This document shows positions 6,689-14,296 of a stretch of DNA of 31,074 nt, in pieces. The notes below the pieces were generated by a model. It saw nothing but the letters and a program-made list of their open reading frames with translations. It did not search any database and was not told the DNA's origin. Each line of letters starts with the position of its first letter. Position 1 is the stretch's first letter. The stretch spans positions 1-31,074 of the forward strand of contig CAJTSQ010000028.1 of the NCBI GenBank assembly GCA_910578735.1, written 5' to 3'. The position numbers and the translations under genes are program-made. Origin of the DNA: an uncultured Oscillospiraceae bacterium. GTDB lineage: Bacteria > Bacillota > Clostridia > Oscillospirales > Oscillospiraceae.

Positions 6689-8776
6689 ATGATGGAGCTT
6701 CTGGCCCCCGCCGGGTCTATGGAGGCGGTCACCGCCGCCGTCCAGAACGGGGCGGATGCCGTCTATTTTGGATATGGAGATTTTAACGCCCGCCGGGGCG
6801 CCCGGAACTTTACCCGGGAGGAGGCCGCGGCGGCGGTTTCTTACTGCCATCTCCGGGGGTGCAAGGTGAATCTCACCCTGAACACCCTGCTTACCGACCG
6901 GGAGCTGCCCGCCGCCGCCGAGGTGGCCGCCCACGCCAGCGACATCGGGGTGGACGCGGTGATCGTTCAGGACCTGGGAGCGGTCCGGATGCTCCGCCAG
7001 TCGGTCCCCGACCTGCCCATTCACGGCTCCACCCAGATGACCGTCCACTCCCTGGACGGGGTGAAGCTGTGCGCCGACCTGGGGATGACCCGAGTGGTGC
7101 TGGGCCGGGAGCTGAGCCGGGACCAGATCGCCCTGATCTGCCGGGAAGCCCCCATCGAAATCGAGATATTCGGCCATGGGGCCCTGTGTATGTGCTGGTC
7201 GGGGCAGTGCTACTTCTCCTCGGTCATCGGGGGCCGCAGCGGCAACCGGGGGATGTGTGCCCAGCCCTGCCGGCTGAACTACGGCTGGAACGGCAGAGCC
7301 GACGAGTACCCGCTCTCCCTAAAGGACCTGTCCCTGGCCGGACACCTGAGGGAACTTCAGGAAATGGGGGTGGCCTGCCTCAAGCTGGAGGGCCGGATGA
7401 AACGGCCGGAGTACGTGGCCATTGTCACTGGCATCTACGCCGGCGCCCTGCGGGAGGGCCGGGAGCCCACTCCCCAGGAGGTTGAAATTTTGACCCAGGC
7501 CTTCTCCCGCCAGGGCTTTACCGACGGCTACTACACGGACCGGAGGGGGCGGTCCATGTTCGGCACCCGCCTGGAGGAGAAGGAGCCCCGTGAGCTCTAC
7601 GCCCAGGCCAGGGCCACCTATGAGGGCCAGGCGGAGAACCGGAAGGAGCCGGTTCGAATGTATGCCCTGATCCAGCCGGACCAGCCAGCCCAGGCGGCGG
7701 CGGAGGACCGGGAGGGCCGCGTGGTCCGGGCTGTGGGCCCGGTCCCCGAGGAGGCCCGGAACGTCCCTCTCACCCGGGAGAAGGTGGAGGGCCAGCTGAT
7801 GCGCACCGGCGGGACCCCATTTCTGTGCGAGAAGGCCACCGCCAAGGTGGGCGACAACCTATCCCTCCCCCTGTCCGCCCTGAACGACCTGCGCCGCCGG
7901 GTGCTGGACGGCCTGTCCGAGGCGCGCCGGCAGCCGCCCCAGCGGCGGCGGGAGGCCTATCAGCCCGGGGTCCGGTATGAAAATCAGAAGGAGCCGCCGG
8001 TATTCACCGTCTGGCTGCGGACCGCCGCCCAGCTCAACGCCAATCTGCTGAAGCTCCGGCCTGCCCTGCTCTATCTCCCCGCCGACGAGGGGGCCGCCCA
8101 CCCCGATGCAGTGCGCCGCTGCCAGCAGGCGGGGGTAACCGTGGCGGCATCCCTGCCCCGCATCTGCACTGATGCCGAGCTGCCCCAGCTGGAGCAGGAC
8201 CTGGCGGTCCTCCGGGAGCTGGGGGTGGAGCAAGCCCTGGCCGGCACCTGGGGGATGGTCCGCCGGGCCCAGATGCTGGGCTTTCAGGTCCGGGGGGACT
8301 ACGGCCTGGGGGTGTACAACAGCCAGACCATGAAGGAGCTGAAGCGGCTGGGCCTCATCGGGGCCACCGTCTCCTTTGAGATGAAATTCCCTCAGATTCG
8401 GGATATCTCCAAAACCCTTCCCACCGAGTTCATCGCCTACGGCCGCCTACCCCTGATGATTACCGAGAACTGTATTATCTATAACCACTGCGGCCGGCAC
8501 ACCTGCAACAATGTGAATCTGCTCACCGACCGGAAGGGGGAGCGGTTCCCCGTGGTGAAGGCCTGGGGGTGCCGGAACGAGATACTCAACTCCAAGAAGC
8601 TGTTCCTGGCCGACAAGCAGAAGGACTGGCAGCGGCTGGGCCTGTGGGGGGCGCGGCTGATGTTCACCACCGAAAACGCTTTGGAGTGCGCCCAGGTGCT
8701 GGAGCGGTACATGAATCAGGGCAAATACCAGCCCAACGACTTTACCCGGGGGCTGTACTACCGGGATGTGGAGTAG
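6689..8776 (+). CDS. U32-family protein (peptidase U32 / RNA hydroxylation family, DUF3656-containing)
   Basis: The protein opens with the U32 motif MELLAPAGSMEAVTAAVQNG, and GADAVYFGYGDFNARRG follows. At about residues 153-195 is the U32 signature EIFGHGALCMCWSGQC, continuing to GNRGMCAQPCR; its cysteines fit the Fe-S ligands known from tRNA/rRNA hydroxylating members (TrhP, RlhA). Annotated peptidases of this family are now mostly considered RNA-hydroxylation enzymes, so a protease role is not assumed. At 695 residues it has the extra central/C-terminal region of the long form; GRHTCNNVNLL lies near residue 605. CAGGAGG at 6674-6680 precedes the ATG. The TAG stop is followed at once by a GGGCGG/CCGCCC hairpin and the large foldback element. 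Confidence 0.88.
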   Translation: MMELLAPAGSMEAVTAAVQNGADAVYFGYGDFNARRGARNFTREEAAAAVSYCHLRGCKVNLTLNTLLTDRELPAAAEVAAHASDIGVDAVIVQDLGAVRMLRQSVPDLPIHGSTQMTVHSLDGVKLCADLGMTRVVLGRELSRDQIALICREAPIEIEIFGHGALCMCWSGQCYFSSVIGGRSGNRGMCAQPCRLNYGWNGRADEYPLSLKDLSLAGHLRELQEMGVACLKLEGRMKRPEYVAIVTGIYAGALREGREPTPQEVEILTQAFSRQGFTDGYYTDRRGRSMFGTRLEEKEPRELYAQARATYEGQAENRKEPVRMYALIQPDQPAQAAAEDREGRVVRAVGPVPEEARNVPLTREKVEGQLMRTGGTPFLCEKATAKVGDNLSLPLSALNDLRRRVLDGLSEARRQPPQRRREAYQPGVRYENQKEPPVFTVWLRTAAQLNANLLKLRPALLYLPADEGAAHPDAVRRCQQAGVTVAASLPRICTDAELPQLEQDLAVLRELGVEQALAGTWGMVRRAQMLGFQVRGDYGLGVYNSQTMKELKRLGLIGATVSFEMKFPQIRDISKTLPTEFIAYGRLPLMITENCIIYNHCGRHTCNNVNLLTDRKGERFPVVKAWGCRNEILNSKKLFLADKQKDWQRLGLWGARLMFTTENALECAQVLERYMNQGKYQPNDFTRGLYYRDVE

Positions 8777-8795
8777 AGGGCGGCCTTCGTCCCGC

Positions 8796-9090
8796 CCGCA
8801 GGCGGCAAGCCTCCTTTAGAAAGGAGGTGCCCCAGTTCGCAAACTGGGGCGGAGGATTGTATTTCGCGCAGCGAAATGTATGAAATAATCAAGGTTTCGG
8901 AGACTTTTGTGGGGCGGGACGACCTCGGCCCGCCAAATCGATACGCTGGAGAGAATGGCGCGCCGGGGTCGTCGCGCCCCACGGGTGGAGTGAAAACCTT
9001 ATTTACTTCGTATGTTTTGCTTCGCAAAACGCAATCCTCAGTCAGCCTGCGGCTGACAGCTCCTTTCCCAAAGGAGCCTTGCCCTGCGGG
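8796..9090. repeat. ~295-bp foldback element built of nested hairpins
   Basis: The whole stretch is one imperfect palindrome. Left-arm hairpins, in order: CCTCCTTT/AAAGGAGG (8810-8827), GCCCCAGTT/AACTGGGGC (8829-8850) and ATTTCGC/GCGAAAT (8861-8877). The right arm mirrors them: GTTTTGC/GCAAAAC (9014-9030), GTCAGCC/GGCTGAC (9041-9057) and GCTCCTTT/AAAGGAGC (9059-9077). GGAGGATTG on the left matches CAATCCTC on the right, and the core has GTGGGGCG...GACGACC on the left and its complement on the right. Both strands therefore give similar spurious reading frames. No transposase is present. With the next repeat it fills the 469-base gap between the U32 and luxE genes. Confidence 0.85.
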
Positions 9091-9118
9091 GGATGGGGGC
9101 TTGCTGACCGGGCCGCAT

Positions 9119-9195
9119 GCAGGGCAGGGGCTCTGCCCCTGCCTGGGATAGGGTTCCGTCTCTGTGAGGAGGCAGGGGCAGAGCCCTTGCCCTAC
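9119..9195. repeat. Second foldback repeat just upstream of luxE
   Basis: Arms 9119-9144 and 9170-9195 are inverted copies agreeing at 24 of 26 positions. Each arm is itself nearly palindromic around AGGGGCTCTGCCCCT. The outer right end reads GCCCTAC, like the ends of the repeats at 22676-22777 and 11624-11651. No T run follows. Confidence 0.85.
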
Positions 9196-9221
9196 ACAAT
9201 GTGGACGGCCGCGTTTATAAA
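9193..9221 (+). promoter_or_regulatory. Possible luxE promoter at the repeat edge
   Basis: TACACA (9193-9198) and TATAAA (9216-9221) are 17 bases apart. The -35 box partly lies in the end of the foldback repeat. Matches are four and five of six positions; experimental support is needed. Confidence 0.4.
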
Positions 9222-9245
9222 AACGGGAACAAGGAGGTGCCGTCC

Positions 9246-10370
9246 GTGCTCAGCCGTCAAACACTGTTCTGGCTCAGCCGGGTCTACAACCTGCCCGGCT
9301 CCGACGCCAGGTTCCTCCGGGCCGTCCGGGACAACTGCGCCTACCACATCAGGCACTGCCCGGAGTACCGGCTGATCTGTGAAGCGGAGGGCTTTTCCCC
9401 GGACTGTTTGCATACCATAGACGACCTGGTAAAGCTCCCCCTCCTGCCCACCCTGTTCTTCAAGCGGCACCACGTCAGCTCCATGCCGGAGTGGCGCACC
9501 GCCATGAGGGTGACCTCCTCGGGCACCAGCGGCAGCTTCAGCCGGGTGGGCTTCGACTGGGGCTGTATTTTCGCGGAGATTCCCATGGTGCTCCGGCTGG
9601 GATTTTACCATAAGCTGGTCTCCCCCATGCCCGCCCGCTATGTGATTCTGGGCTACAAGCCGGGGAAGCAGGACCGGATGGGGGTGGCCCGGACCATGTT
9701 CGGCCTGACCCACTTCGCCCCGCCTGTGGGCCGGTTTTACGCCCTGAAGTGGAAGGACGGCGGCTACCTCCCCGATCTGGACGGGGCGGTAAAAACTCTG
9801 GCCCGGTGGGCCCGGGGGGCTCTGCCGGTGCGGATTGTGGCCTTCCCCTCCTACCTCTGGTTCGGCATGGAGCGCCTGGAGGAGCTGGGGCTGTCGGTGC
9901 GCCTGCCCAAGGGCTCTAAAATCCTGCTGGCCGGGGGCTGGAAGCAGCACTACGCCCAGGAGGTGGACAAGTCCACCCTCTACGCCCTGGCCCGGCGGGT
10001 GCTGGGGGTGGAGGAGGAGAACATTCACGAGTTTTTCGGGGCGGTGGAGCACCCGATTTTCTTCAACACCTGTAAAAAACACCACTTCCACCTCCCCGCC
10101 TACGCCCGGGTGATTATCCGGGATGTGCGCACGTTAAAACCTCTGCCCATGGGAGAGGTGGGCCTGGTGAATCTGATTACCCCCCTCATCAACGCCACCC
10201 CGGTGACCAGCGTGATGACCGACGACCTGGGCTGTCTCACCCCCGGGGAGGACTGCGGCTGCGGATTGAAGTCCCCCTATCTGACTGTTTTGGGCCGGGC
10301 GGGGCTGAACGACATCACCACCTGCGCCGCCGGCGCGGCGGAGCTGCTGGGAAAGGGGGAAATGCTATGA
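9246..10370 (+). CDS. luxE: LuxE-like acyl-protein synthetase (acyl-activating subunit of an acid reductase)
   Basis: LuxE activates a carboxylic acid with ATP and passes the acyl group by thioester to LuxC, which reduces it to an aldehyde (family knowledge from bioluminescence). The GTG at 9246 is chosen because AAGGAGG (9231-9237) lies 8 bases upstream; the frame stays open to 9201. The 374-residue length matches the family. VTSSGTSGSFSRVGFD is the adenylate-forming Ser/Thr/Gly loop, and HEFFGAVEHPIFF and TDDLGCLTPGEDCGCG are further conserved segments. C360, 14 residues from the end, is a candidate acyl-carrying cysteine. The stop overlaps the luxC start (ATGA), so the two are translationally coupled. 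No luxA, luxB or luxD is in the window, so light production is not implied and the acid substrate is unknown. Confidence 0.85.
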   Translation: MLSRQTLFWLSRVYNLPGSDARFLRAVRDNCAYHIRHCPEYRLICEAEGFSPDCLHTIDDLVKLPLLPTLFFKRHHVSSMPEWRTAMRVTSSGTSGSFSRVGFDWGCIFAEIPMVLRLGFYHKLVSPMPARYVILGYKPGKQDRMGVARTMFGLTHFAPPVGRFYALKWKDGGYLPDLDGAVKTLARWARGALPVRIVAFPSYLWFGMERLEELGLSVRLPKGSKILLAGGWKQHYAQEVDKSTLYALARRVLGVEEENIHEFFGAVEHPIFFNTCKKHHFHLPAYARVIIRDVRTLKPLPMGEVGLVNLITPLINATPVTSVMTDDLGCLTPGEDCGCGLKSPYLTVLGRAGLNDITTCAAGAAELLGKGEML

Positions 10371-11626
10371 TTTTCGCCGGCGGAAAGATTCTCCCCGACA
10401 CGGAGCTGAACCCCGTTCTGGGGTGTCTGGAGGAGGAAACCGCCCAAACCCTCAGCGGTCCGCCCCTGGAGACGGAGACGGTGCTCAACGCACTTGACGT
10501 CCTGGCCCAGGAGCTGGACAGCGGGGCGCTGGACGGTCTCATCGCCCAGTACGCCCCGCCCGGAGCCCGGGAGGAGCTGGCCCGGGTGCGGCCCCAGATC
10601 AGCCGGGCCGCCCTGGAGCAGCGGCTGGCCCTGGAGCTGGGCGGCCTCGCCGGGCCCCGGCCCTTTGGGCGCTCCGAGATCCGGCCCCTGGGGGTGCTGC
10701 TCCACATCGCGCCGGGGAATATGGCGGGTCTGCCCGCCTTCACCGCTGTGGAGGGCCTGCTCACCGGCAACATCAACCTGGTGAAGCTGCCCCACGGAGA
10801 CAAGGGGCTTACCCTGGCGGTGTTTCAGAAGCTGACCCAGCTGGAGCCCCGGCTGGCCCCCTGGCTGTACGCCTTCGACCTGTCCTCCAGATACTCCGGG
10901 ACCATCAAGGCCCTGGCCGCTCTGGCCGACGGGATCGTCACCTGGGGCGGGGACGGGGCCATCTCTGCCATGCGTAAGCTGGCTCCACCGGGCTGCAAGC
11001 TTATTGAGTGGGGCCACCGGCTCAGCTTCGCCTATCTGTCAGGCTGGGAGGACATGGAGCTGCTCCCCCTGGCGGAACACATCGTCCGCACCGGCGGACT
11101 GCTGTGTTCCTCCTGTCAGGTGATCTTTCTTGACACCGGCCACCTGTCCGTGGCGGAGCGGTTCTGCAAGCAGTTTTTACCGGTTTTGGAAAAAGCCGCC
11201 GCGTCCCACTATAAAACCCCCGGCCAGGCGGCTCAGGCCGCCCTCTACGCCCGGGAGACCGCCCTGGAACAGACGGTGGACCGGACCGGGTCGGGCGACC
11301 TGAATTTTCCCGGACAGAGCTGCTCCCTCACCCTGCGCCGGGATATGGACCTGGAGCTGTCCCACCTCCACGGCAACGTGCTGGTGAAGCGCCTGCCCCG
11401 GCAGGAGCTGATTCCCGTCCTGCGGCGGCAGCGGGGGAGGCTCCAGACGGCGGGACTGATCTGCCCCGATTCGGAGCGGGAAGTCCTCGCCGCCCTGCTG
11501 GCCCGGGCGGGGGTGAACCGGATCACCGCCCCGAGGCATATGTCGGATTCCCTTCTCCTGGAGGGCCATGACGGGGAATACCCCCTGCGCCGGTATGTCC
11601 GGGTGGTGGACATAGAAAACACGTAG
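10367..11626 (+). CDS. luxC: LuxC-like acyl-CoA/acyl-protein reductase
   Basis: NADPH-dependent reductase of the aldehyde dehydrogenase superfamily that receives an acyl group on a cysteine and releases the aldehyde. Of 419 residues, RPLGVLLHIAPGNMAGLPAF (about 105-124) is the typical LuxC nucleotide-binding region, and ADGIVTWGGDGAI (about 187-199) is also family-like. GGLLCSSCQVIFLD (about 244-257) carries the candidate catalytic cysteine. The C-terminus (NRITAPRHMSDSLLLEGHDG) resembles other LuxC tails. It overlaps luxE by four bases. The TAG stop sits inside a short repeat, GTAGGGGCGG...CCGCCCCT. The pair most likely makes an aldehyde from a fatty, amino or aryl acid; the product cannot be inferred. 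Confidence 0.85.
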   Translation: MIFAGGKILPDTELNPVLGCLEEETAQTLSGPPLETETVLNALDVLAQELDSGALDGLIAQYAPPGAREELARVRPQISRAALEQRLALELGGLAGPRPFGRSEIRPLGVLLHIAPGNMAGLPAFTAVEGLLTGNINLVKLPHGDKGLTLAVFQKLTQLEPRLAPWLYAFDLSSRYSGTIKALAALADGIVTWGGDGAISAMRKLAPPGCKLIEWGHRLSFAYLSGWEDMELLPLAEHIVRTGGLLCSSCQVIFLDTGHLSVAERFCKQFLPVLEKAAASHYKTPGQAAQAALYARETALEQTVDRTGSGDLNFPGQSCSLTLRRDMDLELSHLHGNVLVKRLPRQELIPVLRRQRGRLQTAGLICPDSEREVLAALLARAGVNRITAPRHMSDSLLLEGHDGEYPLRRYVRVVDIENT

Positions 11627-11651
11627 GGGCGGCCACAGACCGCCCCTGCCA
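11624..11651. repeat. Short GC-rich inverted repeat containing the luxC stop codon
   Basis: AGGGGCGG and CCGCCCCT pair around CCACAGA. The luxC TAG is the left border (GTAGGGG). No T run follows, so it is not a clear terminator. Confidence 0.6.
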
Positions 11652-11684
11652 AAAACATGAGAAAATTTTTCAGGAGTTTACAAT

Positions 11685-12134
11685 ATGGACTTGAAAATCA
11701 AGGCGGTTTCCAATAAAATCGGTAAGGAAATTCCCCTGCCCTTCTACGCCACCCCCGGCTCGGCGGCCATGGACCTCCACGCCTGCCTGGACGAGGCGGT
11801 CACTATCCCCGCCGGCGGACGGCGGACCGTCCCCACCGGCATCGCCATCGCCCTGCCCTCGGCGGACTATGTGGCGCTGGTATACGCCCGCAGCGGCTTG
11901 GGCATCAAGCACGGCGTGGCCCCCGCCAACTGCGTGGGGGTGATCGACAGTGATTACAGGGGTGAAATATTGGTGGGGCTTCAAAACTCCGGGGAATCGG
12001 ATTTTACCGTCCAGCCCGGCGACCGCATCGCCCAGCTGATGATTGCCCCGGTGATTCAGGCCAGCATCCAGATGGTGGACGAGCTGGACGACACCGCCCG
12101 GGGGGCGGGGGGCTTTGGGTCCACGGGAAAATAA
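11685..12134 (+). CDS. dut: Deoxyuridine 5'-triphosphate nucleotidohydrolase (dUTPase)
   Basis: Trimeric dUTPase that hydrolyses dUTP to dUMP and pyrophosphate, keeping uracil out of DNA. All five family motifs are visible in 149 residues: PGSAAMDLHAC (motif 1), ARSGLGIKHG (2), GVIDSDYRGEI with the catalytic Asp region (3), GDRIAQLMI (4) and the glycine-rich C-terminal RGAGGFGSTG (5). AGGAG lies upstream of the ATG at 11685. The next gene starts 12 bases after the stop, its ribosome binding site overlapping the dut stop codon. Confidence 0.96.
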   Translation: MDLKIKAVSNKIGKEIPLPFYATPGSAAMDLHACLDEAVTIPAGGRRTVPTGIAIALPSADYVALVYARSGLGIKHGVAPANCVGVIDSDYRGEILVGLQNSGESDFTVQPGDRIAQLMIAPVIQASIQMVDELDDTARGAGGFGSTGK

Positions 12135-12146
12135 GGAGTGTTCAAT

Positions 12147-13022
12147 ATGTTCGGACTGTTTCAGAAAAAGGGCGAAAAGCCGGAAGAACTGTCCAGGAAG
12201 AAGGGACAGAGCGGGGAGAGCGCCCGCTTCAAGGAGTTTGCCGCTCAGTTCCTGCCGGAGGAGCGGACCATTCTGGCGGTTACCGGGGCCAACGGCTTCA
12301 GCGGGGGCAAGTCCGGCAAGGAAAAGCAGTGGTGGGCCTCCATCGGCCTGACCGCCTGGATGGAGGAGGATTCCCCCGACATCCACCGGGGGGAGTTTGT
12401 CCTGAGCACCATCGCAGACGACCAGCTGCTGGAGCATTTACAGCGGAGGGTCCCCTGGGACTTCATCATCAAGTTCAAGGGCCGGGTGTCGGAGGACGGC
12501 AAGCGTCTGCTGCTGCTGGACCTGCCCGAGCCGGGGTTCGACCCGGATTTGAAGGCCATCTTGGAGGAGCAGAAAAAGCCCGTCACCTTCTGGGTGGAGG
12601 GGCTGGGCACCTTTGCACTGAACCGGCAGGTGAACTGGTTTGAGACGGAGCTGGACTGGCTGGGGACGGAGGTTTCCCTCTCCTTTGACCGGATGGATGA
12701 GGCGGAGATGAAACAATCCCAAAACACCGCCAAAGCCCTGTTGGCCGGGGCGGCGGACTGGGACAGGCGGGTGCGGGAGTATGCCGCGGACGAGCTGCTG
12801 GAGCTTGCCAACGACTGGAGCCAGGACATGGACGAGGACGGCGGGGCCGTGGAGGTCACACGGGAGCAGTTCATGGAGCGCATGGAGCTGGAGGCGGTCC
12901 AGGTGGAGCCGGACGGCTCCTTCGAGTTCTGGTTTGGGGACGGGGACCTGTTTTACGGCCACTCCATCTGGGTCTCCGGCGACCTGGAGAACGGCCCAAA
13001 CGATGCCGCGATGGAGGGCTGA
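12147..13022 (+). CDS. DUF2262-domain protein of unknown function
   Basis: The 291-residue protein is soluble, with no signal peptide or membrane segment. The ATG at 12147 is chosen over the GTG at 12138 because AAGGAG occupies 12133-12138. The C-terminal half (about 130-290) resembles DUF2262: NRQVNWFETELDWLGTEVSL, then WDRRVREYAADELLELANDW, then DGSFEFWFGDGDLFYGHSI. The N-terminal ~125 residues are Lys/Glu-rich at the start and then hold a beta-rich segment (WWASIGLTAWMEEDSPDIHR); I do not assign it. The function of DUF2262 is unknown to me. Its place between dut and a NADAR gene, with gaps of 12 and 3 bases, suggests one transcript. Confidence 0.75.
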   Translation: MFGLFQKKGEKPEELSRKKGQSGESARFKEFAAQFLPEERTILAVTGANGFSGGKSGKEKQWWASIGLTAWMEEDSPDIHRGEFVLSTIADDQLLEHLQRRVPWDFIIKFKGRVSEDGKRLLLLDLPEPGFDPDLKAILEEQKKPVTFWVEGLGTFALNRQVNWFETELDWLGTEVSLSFDRMDEAEMKQSQNTAKALLAGAADWDRRVREYAADELLELANDWSQDMDEDGGAVEVTREQFMERMELEAVQVEPDGSFEFWFGDGDLFYGHSIWVSGDLENGPNDAAMEG

Positions 13023-13025
13023 CCC

Positions 13026-13889
13026 ATGCGGGACAAGTGGATGGCCCCCGAGTGGCTGGCCTGCCCGGAGATTCCCCAGTACTCCATCGGCTGGCGGATG
13101 GGCTACGGCGAGGACTACGGCTGCAAGCTGGGGGCCTGGCTGCAAACTCTCAGCGACAAGGAGCGGGAGGAGTACGACCGCCTGTTTCCCATGCCTGTCT
13201 TCTGGGACGACGTCTCCGTGATGGAGGACGACGAGGAGGGCGACCCCTCCCTGCTGTACGACGGGGAGGACTACTTCCTGCGCCACTGGCGGCCCAACGG
13301 CGAGCCGGCCTACGACCGGGCCGGACTGATCGCGGAGCTTGCCGCCGGGAAGCGGGTAAAGTGGGTCCACTTCTGGGGCCACACCCCCGAGCCGGACGGC
13401 CGCATCACAGAGACCTGTCTGAGCCAATGGTGGATGGCGGAGTTTCGGGTGGAGACCCAGCGCTACTGCTGCATGGAGCAGTTTATGATGGCGGAGAAGG
13501 CCCGGCTGTTCGGGGACGAGGAGACGCTGGAAAAGATTATGGAAGCCCGGTCTCAGGGGAAGATCAAGGCCCTGGGCCGGGAAGTGAAGCACTTTGACCA
13601 GACCGAGTGGGACAAGTGCAAGCACACCATCGTTTTGACGGGGAATTTTCAAAAATTCCTGCAAAATCCCGAATTAAAGGACTTTTTGCTGCGCACCGGG
13701 GATAAAATTCTGGTGGAGGCCAGCCCCCGGGACCGCATCTGGGGCATCGGCATGGGCAAGGCCAACGAGAACGCGGAAAATCCCACCGCCTGGCGGGGGC
13801 GGAACCTGCTGGGCTTTGCGCTGATGGAGGTCCGGGACGAGCTGCGCCGGGTGTGCGCCAACGAGGACAAAATCGACTGGAACCTGTAG
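13026..13889 (+). CDS. NADAR-domain protein (DUF1768/YbiA-like N-glycosidase or ADP-ribosyl hydrolase)
   Basis: The NADAR fold is at about residues 114-275 of 287: VHFWGHT, LSQWWMAEF, RYCCMEQFMMAEKARLF (candidate catalytic E151), EKIMEARSQGKIKALGREVK, and the end DRIWGIGMG...NLLGFALMEVRDELR. Known members act on N-glycosidic bonds. YbiA cleaves riboflavin-pathway intermediates, and other NADARs remove ADP-ribose from guanine in DNA as partners of DarT toxins. The first ~110 residues (PEIPQYSIGWRMGYGEDYGC, then acidic) are an extra domain I cannot name. No DarT-like gene is in the window. It starts three bases after the DUF2262 gene. Confidence 0.82.
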   Translation: MRDKWMAPEWLACPEIPQYSIGWRMGYGEDYGCKLGAWLQTLSDKEREEYDRLFPMPVFWDDVSVMEDDEEGDPSLLYDGEDYFLRHWRPNGEPAYDRAGLIAELAAGKRVKWVHFWGHTPEPDGRITETCLSQWWMAEFRVETQRYCCMEQFMMAEKARLFGDEETLEKIMEARSQGKIKALGREVKHFDQTEWDKCKHTIVLTGNFQKFLQNPELKDFLLRTGDKILVEASPRDRIWGIGMGKANENAENPTAWRGRNLLGFALMEVRDELRRVCANEDKIDWNL

Positions 13890-13907
13890 AGCGTGACCAC
13901 CGGGCAC

Positions 13908-13929
13908 GCCGCAGTTTTTCGGCTTTTTT
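13908..13929 (+). terminator. Weak terminator-like hairpin after the NADAR gene
   Basis: GCCG (13908-13911) and CGGC (13920-13923) are followed by TTTTTT. The stem is only 4 bp. It is nested in a wider GCGTGAC (13891-13897) / GTCACGC (13935-13941) inverted repeat. Confidence 0.4.
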
Positions 13930-13955
13930 GATTCGTCACGCCGGGTCGTCGCGCC

Positions 13956-14210
13956 CTACAAACCCGGCCCCAGCGCCTCCAGCATCAGGCGGGCGCAGGC
14001 GCGGAAGCCCAGGGAAAATTCGGCCTCCCTGCCTGCGCCGTCAATCCGCTGGCGCAGGGCGGCAAAGCGGTCCAGAAAATCCGGCCCGTACTGCGCCTGA
14101 AGAATATCACACATCTTGAAGTATTCCTCCTTCGTTTTCTCCAGCTCCGGATCATCCGGGGCTTGCGGTCTGCTGAGATTAATGTATAATGTCTCAATAA
14201 TGCTTTCCAC
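13956..14210 (-). CDS. Small protein of unknown function (DUF6809-like)
   Basis: An 84-residue soluble, helix-rich protein (MESIIETLYINLSRPQAPDD; C-terminal SLGFRACARLMLEAL). It resembles small Clostridia proteins grouped as DUF6809; that recall is moderate. The start is a GTG at 14210 with GGAGG seven bases upstream. Its TAG stop lies in GTAGGGCGCGACGACC, the core sequence of the local foldback repeats. It has a consensus promoter on the minus strand (14256-14284) with two operator-like repeats, and it faces an XRE repressor gene. It is probably under that repressor's control. A second small gene at 20706-20882 has the same arrangement. Confidence 0.65.
   Translation of the reverse strand: MESIIETLYINLSRPQAPDDPELEKTKEEYFKMCDILQAQYGPDFLDRFAALRQRIDGAGREAEFSLGFRACARLMLEALGPGL
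14163..14190 (+). promoter_or_regulatory. Promoter candidate for the XRE gene, inside the small gene
   Basis: TTGCGG (14163-14168), a 16-base spacer and a perfect TATAAT (14185-14190) on the plus strand. The predicted start near 14197 gives a ~100-base leader running through both operator copies and overlapping the 5' end of the facing transcript. Confidence 0.5.
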
Positions 14211-14228
14211 TTCAATACCTCCAAACGA

Positions 14229-14279
14229 AGTACCCTTAAAAGGTACTGCATCCCGATTATAGTCCCTTTTTAAGGTACT
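14229..14279. promoter_or_regulatory. Two operator copies for the divergent XRE module
   Basis: AGTACC-N7-GGTACT at 14229-14247 and AGTCCC-N7-GGTACT at 14261-14279 share arms and spacer length, with centres 32 bp apart. The second fills the spacer between the -35 and -10 boxes of the minus-strand promoter. The first lies directly after its predicted start site (near 14249). The neighbouring XRE protein is the likely binder; this is inferred. Confidence 0.7.
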
Positions 14280-14284
14280 GTCAA
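14256..14284 (-). promoter_or_regulatory. Consensus sigma-A promoter of the small gene
   Basis: On the minus strand, TTGACA (14279-14284) and TATAAT (14256-14261) are both perfect, with a 17-base spacer. Such a strong promoter with a built-in operator suggests tight repression. Confidence 0.85.
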
Positions 14285-14296
14285 GAGGTGTAGCCT

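Noticed and set aside
8758..9151. Similar short frames on both strands between the U32 and luxE genes
   Set aside because: Their likeness to each other is explained by the palindrome; hairpin-coded peptides with no ribosome binding site.
9246..11626. Bioluminescence operon
   Set aside because: Only luxE and luxC are present, with no luciferase subunits or luxD; the pair is reported as an acid reductase.
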